A DNA stretch of 29,324 bases, taken from assembly GCA_043819345.1 (NCBI GenBank), contig JBDREX010000022.1, positions 1 to 29,324 of the forward strand, written 5' to 3'. The notes below the pieces were generated by a model that saw only the letters and a list, made by a program, of their open reading frames with translations, was not told where the DNA came from and did no database searches. The position numbers and the translations under genes were made by a program. This document shows, one piece after another, positions 24,101 through 29,324 of this stretch (position 1 is its first letter; each line of letters begins with the position of its first letter). This stretch comes from CAYRDK01 sp043819345. Lineage in GTDB: Bacteria > Omnitrophota > Gorgyraeia > Velamenicoccales > Velamenicoccaceae.

Positions 24101-27100
24101 TTTTTCAAAACCTCTATCGCTAACTCTTCGCCACCAAAATCTAGGCGGCCTGTATATTTAAACCAATATGACTTCACCTGCTTATCTAGCTTCTCGGACA
24201 ATTGCCCCATCTCCGCGTGCAGCTTTTCCAGCTCCTTTTCTTTGGCATGAAGCACCATCTGATTCTTTACGTCAACACCCTCAACCATATCCTGCTGTTT
24301 ATGAGAAGCCGCTATCGCCCGAGAGAGATCCTTTTCCTGGTCTTTCTGTTTCGTTAAAATATCCAGTTGTTCCTGTTGCTCTGGCGTCAAGGCACCTTCA
24401 CTCTTTTTGACAACTTCCAATACCTGCCTATCAGCTTCCTGTTGCGCCTGGCCGAGCGAAATATCAACCAAGGCCTTCTGTTCATCAACAGTCATAACGG
24501 CTTCCTGACTAAGAGACTGTCTCTTTTCATCTAAAAGCTCCTGAAGTTTTTTGGCATCTTCTGGTTTTTTAACACCAACTAAACTCATTCTTAAACGCAA
24601 CTCCGTCAACGCTTCTAACAAAGCTTCATTAATCTCTGATTCCTTAATATTTAATCTCTTCAAAGCATCCTCTGAAAAGTCCTGGTCAGGATACATCATG
24701 TTCAAAACCTGCATATATCCGGACAAGGGCTTAATACCCGCCTCTTGAAAACGTTTAAGCAGGTCCATCTTCTCTTTCAAGCTCATCTTGGTTAAATCAA
24801 GCGGTTTTAAGCCGGCTTCTTTAGCCTTAGCAGATAAAACCAAGGAAAGAACCTTGCTCTTAGGCTTTAATACCTGGCTCCAGCCTTTAACCAACTCCTG
24901 CCTGGCTTCAGCTCTCTGAAGATCCGCCTTAAGAGCTTCCGCTTTTTCCAAATCTTCTGTCACCGTGGCTTCTTTCTTTAAATTAGTTATAGCCGTTGTT
25001 AAAAGCTGTTCTTCTCTATTAAAAGAAGCTAAAATAATTTCCAATTGAGCCAACTCATACTTTTTGGACAGATCATCAAATTCACCCTTCTGCTCATTAG
25101 ATTTGAAAACAATTGTCGCCTCAACTTCTTTTCTTTGCTTATTAAGATTGTCCAACTGTTTTTTCTGCTCCTTAGTCAACTCAGGAACTTTCAAAGCAGC
25201 AAATATAGAGCCGATGTTTGTAAAAATTTCCACAAGCTGCAGCTGATTTCCAGCCAGAGCCTGCATCTTGGCTGATGAATCTTTCATACTATCCTGCCCT
25301 ATGAGATAAGTATACTGATAGCCTGCTTCCGCGAATTCCTGCATCTTCTGTTTTTGAAGTACTTCCAGCTGCTTCATCGCCTTAGCTTCATCACGGCTCA
25401 TGCCCGTTGTAATTTCCTGCTTTTTAAGTTTTTCCAGCTCTTTAGCGATCCCCTCAAGTTCGGATTTTAAACCAACGTAATTATTGTAAGCCTTCTGCTG
25501 ATCAGAAGTAAAACCAAACCCATAAGCCTGCACCCCAACGCCGACAACCATTAACGTGGTCATCGTCATCACGCCCGCTCTTCCTAGGCCCGAAAAATGC
25601 TTTGCCTTCTTAACTGTAACTTTCTTGGCTAAATACATAATCGGCAGGCCGATCAACACAAAAGGCGTCATGAGACAATCTAGGATGGCATGCGGCCCTC
25701 GAAAAACTTGTGCCTGAGGCACCAAAGAAACTTCACCTAATTCATCTGAATCTGCGAATTCAAGCCGCGCTTTTTCCCGATAAACCTTCATCACCGTGTT
25801 ATCAAAAGCTTCCGCGACCGTCTTGGCAAATGCCGCAGCTACCTGCCTTTCATCACCCTGGTGCCAAACATGCCGCAGATTTTCCGCCTCAGATAAAAAC
25901 ACGCTCCACGCCTCATTCAGCCATTTCAGCATTCTCTGATTCTCTCTATATTCCTGCCTGATCTGATCAAAAATCCTACCCAAATCAGTCATAGATTTTT
26001 CCATGAAACGCTGTTTTTCCAATTCTTTGTTATATTCTTCTGTGGAAGCCTGAATAATATGTTTAACAATCCTGCCGGCCTTATTATTCTCGGTCATAAT
26101 ACTTTTTTCTCTAAACTCCATTTTTTCGCGTGTGCCCAACATCTTTTCAAGTTTCGCAGCTTCGCTTGGGCATTTTCTAAATAGGGCCTGGTCCAAAGAA
26201 TAGAACAAAATAATACGGGCGCGGTCAAAAGAATATTCACCACTAGTTTCATCATACTTATACAAACGCGGAATACGCGCCAGCAACTGTCTCTGCCAAC
26301 GCCAGACATCACGTCCGCCAACAACCAAAAAGTTAAACATAGCTGATTTATCTTCTATTGTTTCTCCTCTGTCTTCGTCAATTTTCAAACTAAAGTTTGT
26401 ATTACGGCTTAAATACGAAGTAATAATCGTAATCTGCCCTCTGCATCCGGCACCATTAGCCCCTATATTTCTAACAACTTTATGCACAACACCTGTGGGT
26501 ATCTTCGGCGTCAGGCAATTAACTTTAACCCCGGCTTCTGAAAACTCCCCTTCAAGGCCTTCGGCAGTAGCAATATCTTCAACATAAATAACAACTCGCT
26601 CGCCTTTTTGAGATTTTTCAATCGCCTGACCAATCACATCCTTAATAGCCTGGTCTTGCTGACGGTAAACAAAACCTTCTTTAGACACAACCGCCGCATC
26701 CCGAGCCTTTTCCACATCATCCGTTTTAATCGTTTTTGTCTTGTATCCAAAGCTCTTTAGGAGCGACTGGTCTAATGTTCCGCTTAAGCCCCAAACCAAA
26801 CGAATTTCCTCAAGCATGGAATAAAGATTTGTATAATCAATCACCTCGGAATGACTGCTCAAAATCGTTGTTATATTCTCTGATGTGATCTGCTCGGAAA
26901 AGATGTTTTCTTTTACATAAAGCGCAAACCAGATATTTAAATCCTGCATGTTACGATTCTCATAAATCTGCTCTGTTGACTCCTGAATCAATTTGATCCG
27001 GCCGCCATCTTTAACATAATCTTTGTTCTCTTTATAAAGATACCTGGCTTCCACGCAGCCGCGAACCAGGGCAAAATAATTATTGTCATCGGCAAAACGG

Positions 27101-29324
27101 GCGGCAATTTTATCAAGAGCTTCTTGCGTCAATTCAATCTTATATTTTTTATGGTGCAACTCATTCGGCCTTATAGGCCCTTTAACATCTTCACCATATA
27201 GATTCGTTACTTTCAGGTCATCGCCAAATTGAAGCGTTTCGGCAAAAGCATAGACGTCTTTCATTCTATTGAAATGCTGTACCGCATCACCCATAGCTCT
27301 GCCTCGGCCTGCTGAACCACCGCCCAAAAGAATCAAAGGCGTAAATAAATCATCAAACAAAGTGTCAAACTCCATCCCAACCAACGCGGTCCTTTTTAAA
27401 TCAATAGAGTAATCAAATTCCCGTCTGGCCCTGGCCCAGTCGCTTAAGAGCACCTGATAAGGAACAAACGTAATCGCTGAGCGATCCGCGTAATCAACAA
27501 ACCCTTCTCTTTGGCCGCGTTCCTTCAAAATCAGATTTGTCTTGATACCGGCGATATCAAACGCCTCTTTCAAATTGCCCCAATCATCTCTGACCGCCTG
27601 AACGTTATGAGCGGTCACCATAATCTTATTAATGTCTAACCGACCTTTGTTCGCGTAAAGTAAGGTTAAAAGGAAGAACGCTAACTCCGTTTTACCGGCA
27701 GACATGAAAACTTCCCGAGCCAAGCGCCTTACCTTTTTAATATTACGTGGTTTTGTGCCCAACATAAGTTTTCTAAACCGATTAATTGTTTTCATCTGCG
27801 CCGGGTTCCAATGTTTAAAAGGCGTTTTATCTCTTAAAGCCAAGGCTCTTTCCGTTAAAGCTACGAGATTAGAATAATCATTTTTTAAAGAGAAGTTTTT
27901 CAATAAATGATCAAATTCAAAACTTAATTCTCCTCTATCTACCTTTAAAAAATCTCTCACGGCCTGACGAGTCCTAAAAAGCGTCATCGGGGAAGAAGCA
28001 TAATTATTATCATTCATCGTAATCTTGCTCACCGCGCTGGACGGCATTTCATCATCCGATGAAACCTTGTCCTGAGAAAGATGAGATTTAAGCAAACCGG
28101 CATATCGAATATTCAGGACTTCAATATTTTGCCCGCGCAAAATAGCATCAAACATCAATTTCCTGCCCTCTTCATTTAATTTTGTTAGGTCGTATTCTTT
28201 TGTTTCCAGTGTGGTATCAAAATTCTGTATTCTGGATAATTGTTTAGAGAGTCTCTCTTTTGTATTCTGTATATCTTTATTGTCTCTTTTAAATAATCGG
28301 GTAATACCTAACGTTACATCAAAATTAACCACCGCATTCACGGCTAACTCTTTCAAGAGACATGCCGCATCCATCGCCATATGCTTTAAAACATTCTGAT
28401 AAAAGAATGCTTCTGTAGGATTTCTTAAGTTAAAAGCTCCCTTGAAAATCTGTCTGAGTCCTTCTTTGTTGAGATTGCTGGAAGCATCCTTAGAATCTTT
28501 TTCTCTCTGGTCTTTCATAGCCTGATCAAGCTGCCGTCTAAAAAGATCATTCTTTAATTTTTCTGAAGGAGTAGTGGGGCTGACCGGACGAACCGCGCGT
28601 CCAGTAAGACCGCCATCCTTATTAAGTTTTTTGATAGGAGAAGATATCGTGCAGACCCGCTTAAATCCTTGATAGCCGGCAACCAGGCTGCTGGCGGCTA
28701 TCATGTTTACTTCTGGCCCGCGAGCATAAATATTAACGCCCGCGGCTTTCCCAATCGTTTCATCAAAACCAATAACAGGAAAAGAAAGTTTCATAGCAGC
28801 ATCTCCAACCATGTTCATTTGAAGACTTAAAGACGGATTCAAAATTTGATACAACGGGTTGCTTGTTTCATTTGCTTCCGCTCTAATGGCTTTCTCAGGA
28901 ACAACAGCATCGGCGTTTTTCTGTTCTTTGTTTTCAATAGGAGCACATAATAATTTTGGTTCTGTTGTCATGCGGATTAATTCAACAATTTCAGATGTTA
29001 AGCTCAATTTCTGAGCCGGCACATTTGTTAAACCAAACAACCAATATGATTGATTGACTGAAACATTGATAATAGAAATATTCACAATCCCTGAACTCAC
29101 CGTCTCTCCCTTCCCTTCAAACATCCCCTTAAGGCCCTTCTTCAGCGTCTGTTTTAAGAAGGTATCTGTTGTGGTTAAGGATAATTTTGTCTGAGCATCT
29201 TTTAATGAATAGCCGTTGAATAAAGGATCTTCCCAGATGTCTTTCGGATTGGAATCAACAGCCAGGCGCGCCCTGATCTTTTGTTCTTTGCCCGTCTTAT
29301 CTGTAATACGTATATCACTGACGA
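1..29324 (-). CDS. Internal fragment of a giant multidomain envelope protein (open at both ends)
   Basis: One reading frame on the minus strand covers the whole window: about 9,774 complete codons plus two overhanging bases at the right edge. I found no in-frame stop in the lines translated, and the product is convincing protein throughout, with recognisable folds in order: SecA-like, coiled coil, peptidoglycan-binding-like, M23-like, TolC-like, tandem repeats, YD-like beta region, glycoside hydrolase, membrane spans and GT2-like. The true start lies beyond 29324 and the true stop before 1, so no ribosome-binding site or terminator is visible. The size, the envelope and carbohydrate theme and the decayed enzyme folds fit the giant proteins known from Candidatus Omnitrophota; the host assignment is inference. 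The likely role is an envelope-spanning structure for attachment, predation or surface polysaccharide handling, but the function is not shown by the sequence. An assembly join of separate genes is the main alternative, although an unbroken frame over 29 kb argues against it. Confidence 0.93.
182..293 (-). repeat. 112-bp dispersed direct repeat, C-terminal copy
   Basis: This is the second copy of the segment at 29102-29213, offset by exactly 28,920 bp (9,640 codons), in frame, with one base different (254). It lies just after the membrane region, preceded by an Asn/Ile/Lys-rich linker and followed by unrelated sequence. Confidence 0.95.
360..1129 (-). other. Multi-span membrane region
   Basis: About 255 residues holding roughly six to nine hydrophobic helices, including NFMIFLFGFFLLFTPFAALA (about 1070-1010), FWSLVFTFLPFIPL (885-845), WGVQLLFILLFAPA (720-680), LFFYVFPFAFIFGPF (655-610), FGGIAATFAASFFIPF (570-525), GWLVTLGFLGAIILAG (510-460) and AAVNCALFNIPMII (415-375). 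This corresponds to the C-terminal channel part of GT2 synthases. Confidence 0.85.
1130..2699 (-). other. GT2-like processive glycosyltransferase domain with altered motifs
   Basis: The C-terminal half aligns to the GT2 synthase core. TDWEH (1597-1611) stands at the DxD motif, with Glu for the second Asp (DWE, 1600-1608). SFYGPGMLRLKPLRAAG matches the G(S)G..RR.aLe..GG block. NIDDSATAHEILKQGYRSDY matches the TED...L...G(W/Y)RS.Y block, with DD at 1327-1332. The QxxRW site reads FVNRF (1207-1221), so the glutamine is lost and Trp is Phe. Upstream (2690-2100) is helical and less clear. Spans before and after fit a membrane synthase such as cellulose or cyclic glucan synthases. The changes at DxD and QxxRW make normal processive synthesis doubtful. 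I am moderately sure of the fold and unsure about activity. Confidence 0.6.
2700..3114 (-). other. Membrane cluster before the glycosyltransferase-like domain
   Basis: Hydrophobic helices are visible at about 3110-3050 (GVWILRGMTLVALGYLLTGV), 3050-2990 (SIPGFAFCAVALALIW), 2830-2770 (GGTNLVLGVVCVFYLLGTL) and 2760-2710 (LLGYFFAALIFVINL). They are separated by a basic amphipathic stretch (2980-2850). Placing spans on both sides of a GT-A domain is the usual arrangement of GT2 polysaccharide synthases. Confidence 0.8.
3115..3884 (-). other. Predicted cytoplasmic segment
   Basis: About 255 residues, charged and mostly helical, with a low-complexity Ser/Glu patch (EEESASRGSSDSTVSSSVD, about 3610-3550) and the segments EYVFTDRDFRHFMKFCEEDG and LTGDEVNEILKEIQPYLFDK. 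The segment is flanked by membrane spans on both sides. No family was recognised. Confidence 0.6.
3885..4036 (-). other. Single transmembrane span with basic cytoplasmic flank
   Basis: A strongly hydrophobic stretch, PIGVVIAIGVILLTVLLPLA then LLFFSWLLSWFF, is followed by DRKIVK and further basic residues. The positive charge after the span predicts passage from outside to inside in the direction of translation. This agrees with the external placement of the hydrolase and the cytoplasmic placement of what follows. It could also hold two tightly spaced helices. Confidence 0.85.
4090..7179 (-). other. Beta-rich region between the hydrolase and the membrane span
   Basis: About 1,030 residues of strands and turns with occasional YD-like motifs (YDAKGDLLEQVR near 6990-6950, HDYNGDEVGSVDYTYENGQ near 5980-5925, RDSQGRPLEKWFG near 5395-5350). 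A DMRLYTYEDLKGVTG segment and several WFKKTLSFFGRHADSWKD-like aromatic patches occur near 5080-4740. No catalytic motif or known family was recognised. By topology it should lie outside the inner membrane. It may be a continuation of the beta shell that precedes the hydrolase. Confidence 0.5.
7180..8469 (-). other. Glycoside hydrolase (GH-A clan TIM barrel, GH2-like), catalytic residues present
   Basis: About 400 residues with the hallmarks of clan GH-A: an entry motif HIRGVAWSP, a strand NANMIRVYDPIDFEEVLDEI, GLKVMIGFRHSD, and the acid/base motif NHPAILMWCLGNEENF with Glu at 8029-8031 after Asn. DIWGFNAYRWDD follows, then the nucleophile strand RPIFFTEVGSDS with Glu at 7708-7710, and YFEYNNEAWK. 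The order and spacing match retaining beta-glycosidases such as GH2. The family within the clan is uncertain, since the IRVYDP motif is also reminiscent of glucanosyltransferases. It is the one enzyme domain here whose key residues all look intact, so activity on a beta-linked polysaccharide is a reasonable prediction. The substrate is unknown. Confidence 0.85.
8470..12189 (-). other. Long beta-rich region with YD/RHS-like motifs
   Basis: About 1,240 residues of short strands and turns. Loose copies of the (Y/F)(D/N)xxGxx motif of YD/RHS repeats recur: LDELGRPHMV (about 10830-10780), FDALGIESSRNTY (10140-10100), IDRLGQQIVSRFE (10020-9985), YNALGLVMVIRSK (9460-9425) and VNAFGNLIYAV (9210-9180). 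Between them lie strands like GIYHKQEIVAEGLSVVEYD. A loop DADDDGYIRSD (near 10100-10070) resembles a calcium-binding DxDxDG loop. The spacing is irregular and no DPxG core or toxin tip is seen, so this is at most a divergent RHS-like shell or spiral. It lies directly before the glycoside hydrolase and may present it at the surface. Confidence 0.5.
12190..13289 (-). other. Helical spacer domain after the repeat array
   Basis: About 365 residues, mostly helical, with hydrophobic helices such as ALSTAMFTMASYMNFFLQEL and DLVGVLFMIIASESGNFVDE that are too polar overall for membrane spans. A short beta stretch (VLAGTVTIFIYDGYS, near 12370-12320) lies at the end. It looks like a globular all-alpha domain; I recognise no family or active-site motif. 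Confidence 0.55.
14491..14592 (-). repeat. Perfect 102-bp duplication inside the array, copy 1
   Basis: This stretch is identical over 102 bases to 14734-14835, 243 bp away, which is exactly one repeat unit. The other units differ at many silent sites, so this pair marks the most recent unequal exchange or conversion within the array. Confidence 0.92.
14734..14835 (-). repeat. Perfect 102-bp duplication inside the array, copy 2
   Basis: Partner of 14491-14592. Identity begins at the codons for the KKPG turn, covers the helix KVDYVLNTFVHP and DFNAAYQASDKT, and stops inside the FFEAAYD anchor. Confidence 0.92.
15600..17459 (-). other. Helical, partly TPR-like block
   Basis: About 620 residues, almost all helical. 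It opens with QGNILFEANRYRDAIEEIRR, which has the spacing of a tetratricopeptide helix pair. Further helix pairs follow (for example around 16440-16300, FLQYAQGDLTVYLEKILGAK), so a superhelical scaffold is likely. A short segment near 15980-15800 reads DTIFINQAF and then LVLVHEYAAKLGLS, which recalls zinc-protease neighbourhoods but lacks the second histidine of HExxH. I assign no enzymatic role. It ends at the proline/acidic linker that leads into the repeat array. Confidence 0.55.
17460..18789 (-). other. Beta-rich, barrel-like region
   Basis: About 440 residues in which short amphipathic strands alternate with polar turns: VTLNYKDKDVSLKYQQ, KWQVRGLFEWNQEDSTFVIE, SAGFGVRYQM, STVYYFTLKK, EFNVRRTSGAFEPYMNVQKQ, GEVGGNYYTSGNNRVGMQAG, SGSVKVTEERDTVGSVEYRL and NNVSVHYSIS. 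Alternating polarity, aromatic strand ends and Gly/Asn/Ser turns are what outer-membrane beta barrels show. About 12-16 strands could be drawn. Coming after a TolC-like region, an outer-membrane location is plausible, but no family match was recognised and an extended beta scaffold is possible too. Confidence 0.5.
18790..19699 (-). other. Helical region, unrecognised
   Basis: About 300 residues, mainly helical and acidic/amphipathic, with segments such as DQIALEDVLAELHSFVRPED and ETMLDERVSGDTYYQQLLAH. A mixed stretch (about 19060-18900) contains IDMTEGGFKFIEFVRADKQD and SLFQKMFSAP. No conserved motif or family is evident. It separates the TolC-like helices from the beta-rich segment. Confidence 0.55.
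19700..21479 (-). other. TolC/outer-membrane-efflux-like region
   Basis: TolC-family proteins alternate long helices with paired beta strands that end in W-x-L-(F/W)-D. Here a helix (LDIAEMKFNAFIAGLPGI, about 21010-20950) is followed by two strands, FFSNVSLYLSVGYRW and YPLSLAITWNLWDAAKSKQN (about 20930-20810), then a long helix. A second family landmark, the turn GFKEGAITLSETGHLLGEL followed by a helix (about 19850-19780), matches the usual RY.aG.iSl.(d/e)LL pattern. An earlier, weaker strand pair may lie at 21440-21340. The region between the landmarks is longer than in ordinary TolC, so insertions or two partial copies are likely. In known systems this fold forms the outer-membrane exit duct. 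The neighbouring coiled coils and M23-like fold fit a periplasm-spanning assembly. Confidence 0.55.
21480..22564 (-). other. Coiled coil and helical segment after the M23-like fold
   Basis: About 360 residues. The first two thirds are coiled coil with repeated leucine heptads (for example RRKALEIQLAGNEDLGAER and RRIQEELQQINRQLSQLSRR). The last third (about 21930-21480) is a more globular helical part with hydrophobic stretches such as DLLLVILTGSEPAWVRSIAV and an aromatic-rich YQYANLKDLPLYQKVSDLM. I do not recognise a family in the globular part. It leads into the TolC-like region. Confidence 0.7.
22565..23020 (-). other. M23/LytM-like fold lacking zinc ligands (pseudopeptidase)
   Basis: The beta-roll core of peptidase M23 is clear: a V(F)AAEDGVVV strand, GGYGEVVAIQH, a YYASLGEVFVKKGQEVKKGQ segment, and the closing LHFEVRGRDGELLDPEYYL. 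The metal site is not intact. The first motif HPGID reads YPGIL (Tyr at 22936-22938, Leu at 22924-22926). The catalytic histidine of YAHL is serine (22759-22761). The first His of the HLH motif is Arg (22651-22653), though the second His remains (22645-22647). Active M23 enzymes cleave peptidoglycan cross-links; this one should not. Degenerate LytM domains such as EnvC activate amidases instead, which is a reasonable model here. Confidence 0.88.
23080..23240 (-). other. Peptidoglycan-binding domain 1-like module
   Basis: A short alpha-helical module of about 50 residues reads LTKYDQPELFDIELLERVRA, then YQESYEGELEVTGVWDEATI. The pattern of an initial turn, an F..., a helix carrying a V/I..(F/Y)Q motif and the closing (V)TG(V)xDxxT is the signature of PG_binding_1 modules, which bind the cell-wall glycan or peptide. 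It sits immediately before the M23-like fold, a common pairing in cell-wall enzymes. The canonical Phe of the FQ pair is Tyr here. Confidence is fairly good for the fold and lower for actual ligand binding. Confidence 0.7.
23250..25509 (-). other. Long coiled-coil region
   Basis: About 750 residues dominated by Lys, Glu, Gln, Leu and Ala in heptad-like patterns, for example KSELEGIAKELEKLKKQE and EKELEKLHAEMGQLSEKLDK, with few glycines or prolines. A less regular middle part (about 24840-24640) includes KPLDLTKMSLKEKMDLLKR and resembles a small helical bundle. No catalytic motif is seen. In EnvC- and NlpD-type proteins a coiled coil precedes an M23 fold, and the same order holds here. The likely role is a rigid spacer across the periplasm. 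Confidence 0.85.
25510..25690 (-). other. Transmembrane hairpin with a basic loop
   Basis: There are two hydrophobic segments: ILDCLMTPFVLIGLPIMYLA (about 25686-25627) and GVMTMTTLMVVGVGVQAYGF (about 25578-25519). They are joined by a short loop rich in lysine and arginine (KKVTVKKAKH, then GLGRAG). By the positive-inside rule the loop should lie in the cytoplasm, which would put both the SecA-like domain before it and the coiled coil after it outside the inner membrane. The segments are short enough to be real spans; the topology is inferred. Confidence 0.75.
25700..26109 (-). other. Charged helical linker between SecA-like domain and membrane hairpin
   Basis: About 135 residues, strongly helical and charged, with Lys/Glu-rich stretches such as STEEYNKELEKQRFMEKS and an aromatic-rich patch near 25950-25850. 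It sits where SecA has its helical scaffold and C-terminal linker, but I see no specific match. It leads directly into the hydrophobic hairpin. Confidence 0.6.
26110..27860 (-). other. SecA-like motor domain with decayed ATPase motifs
   Basis: The order of blocks follows SecA. A Walker A-like MSAGKT (27688-27705) stands where SecA has TGEGKT. INKIMVTAHNVQAVRDDW follows as in motif Ia. ALVGMEFDTLFDDLFTPLI aligns without gaps to the SecA block AIVDEVDSILIDEARTPLI. A preprotein cross-linking-like stretch runs from about 27160 to 26930 (HHKKYKIELTQEALDKI, then ALVRGCVEARYLYKENKDYV). LVWGLSGTLD replaces LAGMTGTAD, ITIITSYLSRNTNFSL replaces the TNMAGRGTD block, and FYSLDQALFRKC replaces FYLSMEDALMR. 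The DE of Walker B has become GM, GRG has become SRN, and the GRSGRQGD block is rewritten. In SecA these residues hydrolyse ATP, so I infer a structural or protein-binding role rather than an active translocase. The fold assignment is strong; the activity call is inference. Confidence 0.85.
27890..29101 (-). other. Linker and helical lead-in to the SecA-like domain
   Basis: About 400 residues with no family I recognise. The first part (29101-28600) is rich in short beta-like stretches such as IVNISIINVSVNQSYW and in Ser/Thr/Pro linkers. The second part (28560-27890) is charged and mostly helical, and ends close to the point where a SecA N-terminal helix would precede the nucleotide-binding fold; a segment reading KLMFDAILRGQNIEV lies near 28150-28100. 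There are no catalytic motifs. It may be the degenerate start of the SecA-like fold or an independent spacer. Confidence 0.6.
29102..29213 (-). repeat. 112-bp dispersed direct repeat, N-terminal copy
   Basis: This stretch matches 182-293 at 111 of 112 bases and lies in the same reading frame. It encodes a lysine-rich, probably helical segment that starts near YSLKDAQTKLSL and ends near GMFEGKGET. The only difference is at 29174 (g here, a at 254), which gives Thr here and Ile in the other copy. The flanks on both sides are unrelated between copies. Identity this high in a gene where other repeats have diverged points to a recent copying event, gene conversion or an assembly effect. Confidence 0.95.

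Noticed and set aside
26110..27860. An ordinary functional secA gene
   Set aside because: The segment is continuous with the giant frame on both sides and lacks the Walker B acidic pair and the GRG motif.
182..29213. Terminal repeats of a mobile element or a circular contig
   Set aside because: The copies are direct, coding and in frame, there is no transposase between them, no target-site duplication, and the outer flanks do not match, so neither an element nor a simple circular overlap fits.
1..29324. RNA genes, promoters, terminators or riboswitches
   Set aside because: Every base is used by the giant frame and I saw no tRNA-, rRNA- or hairpin-like pattern that would stand out from coding sequence.

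Overview
The window is, on my reading, one internal piece of a single giant protein-coding gene on the minus strand. Plus-strand positions 1-3, 4-6 and so on, read in reverse complement, stay open from edge to edge: about 9,774 codons with neither the real start nor the real stop in view. I translated nearly all of it and met no in-frame stop. There is no intergenic DNA, no promoter, terminator or RNA gene, and no credible plus-strand gene; the short plus-strand ORFs are shadows of the giant frame. Polypeptides of tens of thousands of residues rich in envelope and carbohydrate domains are known mainly from Candidatus Omnitrophota, small and partly predatory or parasitic bacteria of the PVC group. 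That is my best guess for the host, by inference from gene size and domain content only.

Read in protein order (from 29324 down to 1), the layout is: an entry linker containing a 112-bp segment that recurs at the far end of the window; a SecA-like two-lobed motor domain with decayed ATPase motifs (about 27.9-26.1 kb); a transmembrane hairpin (25.7-25.5 kb); a long coiled coil (25.5-23.25 kb); a peptidoglycan-binding-like domain and an M23/LytM-like fold that has lost its zinc ligands (23.2-22.6 kb); more coiled coil and a TolC-like outer-membrane efflux region (22.5-19.7 kb); a helical part and a beta-rich, barrel-like part (19.7-17.5 kb); a helical/TPR-like block (17.5-15.6 kb); nine to ten tandem repeats of 80-87 residues (15.6-13.3 kb); a helical spacer; a long beta-rich region with YD/RHS-like motifs (12.2-8.5 kb); a glycoside hydrolase TIM barrel with both catalytic glutamates present (8.45-7.2 kb); another beta-rich region (7.2-4.1 kb); a single membrane span; a cytoplasmic segment; a membrane cluster; a GT2-like processive glycosyltransferase with altered motifs (2.1-1.1 kb); a final multi-span membrane region; and the second copy of the 112-bp segment.

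Taken together the protein looks like an envelope-spanning machine. By the positive-inside rule, the large region between the 25.6-kb hairpin and the 3.95-kb span would be extracytoplasmic and the glycosyltransferase-like part would face the cytoplasm. Several enzyme folds (SecA, M23, GT2) appear to have been kept as scaffolds after losing key residues, while the glycoside hydrolase appears intact. The 28,920-bp in-frame distance between the two near-identical 112-bp segments suggests module shuffling or a repeated mega-module within the gene, or an assembly join that needs checking.
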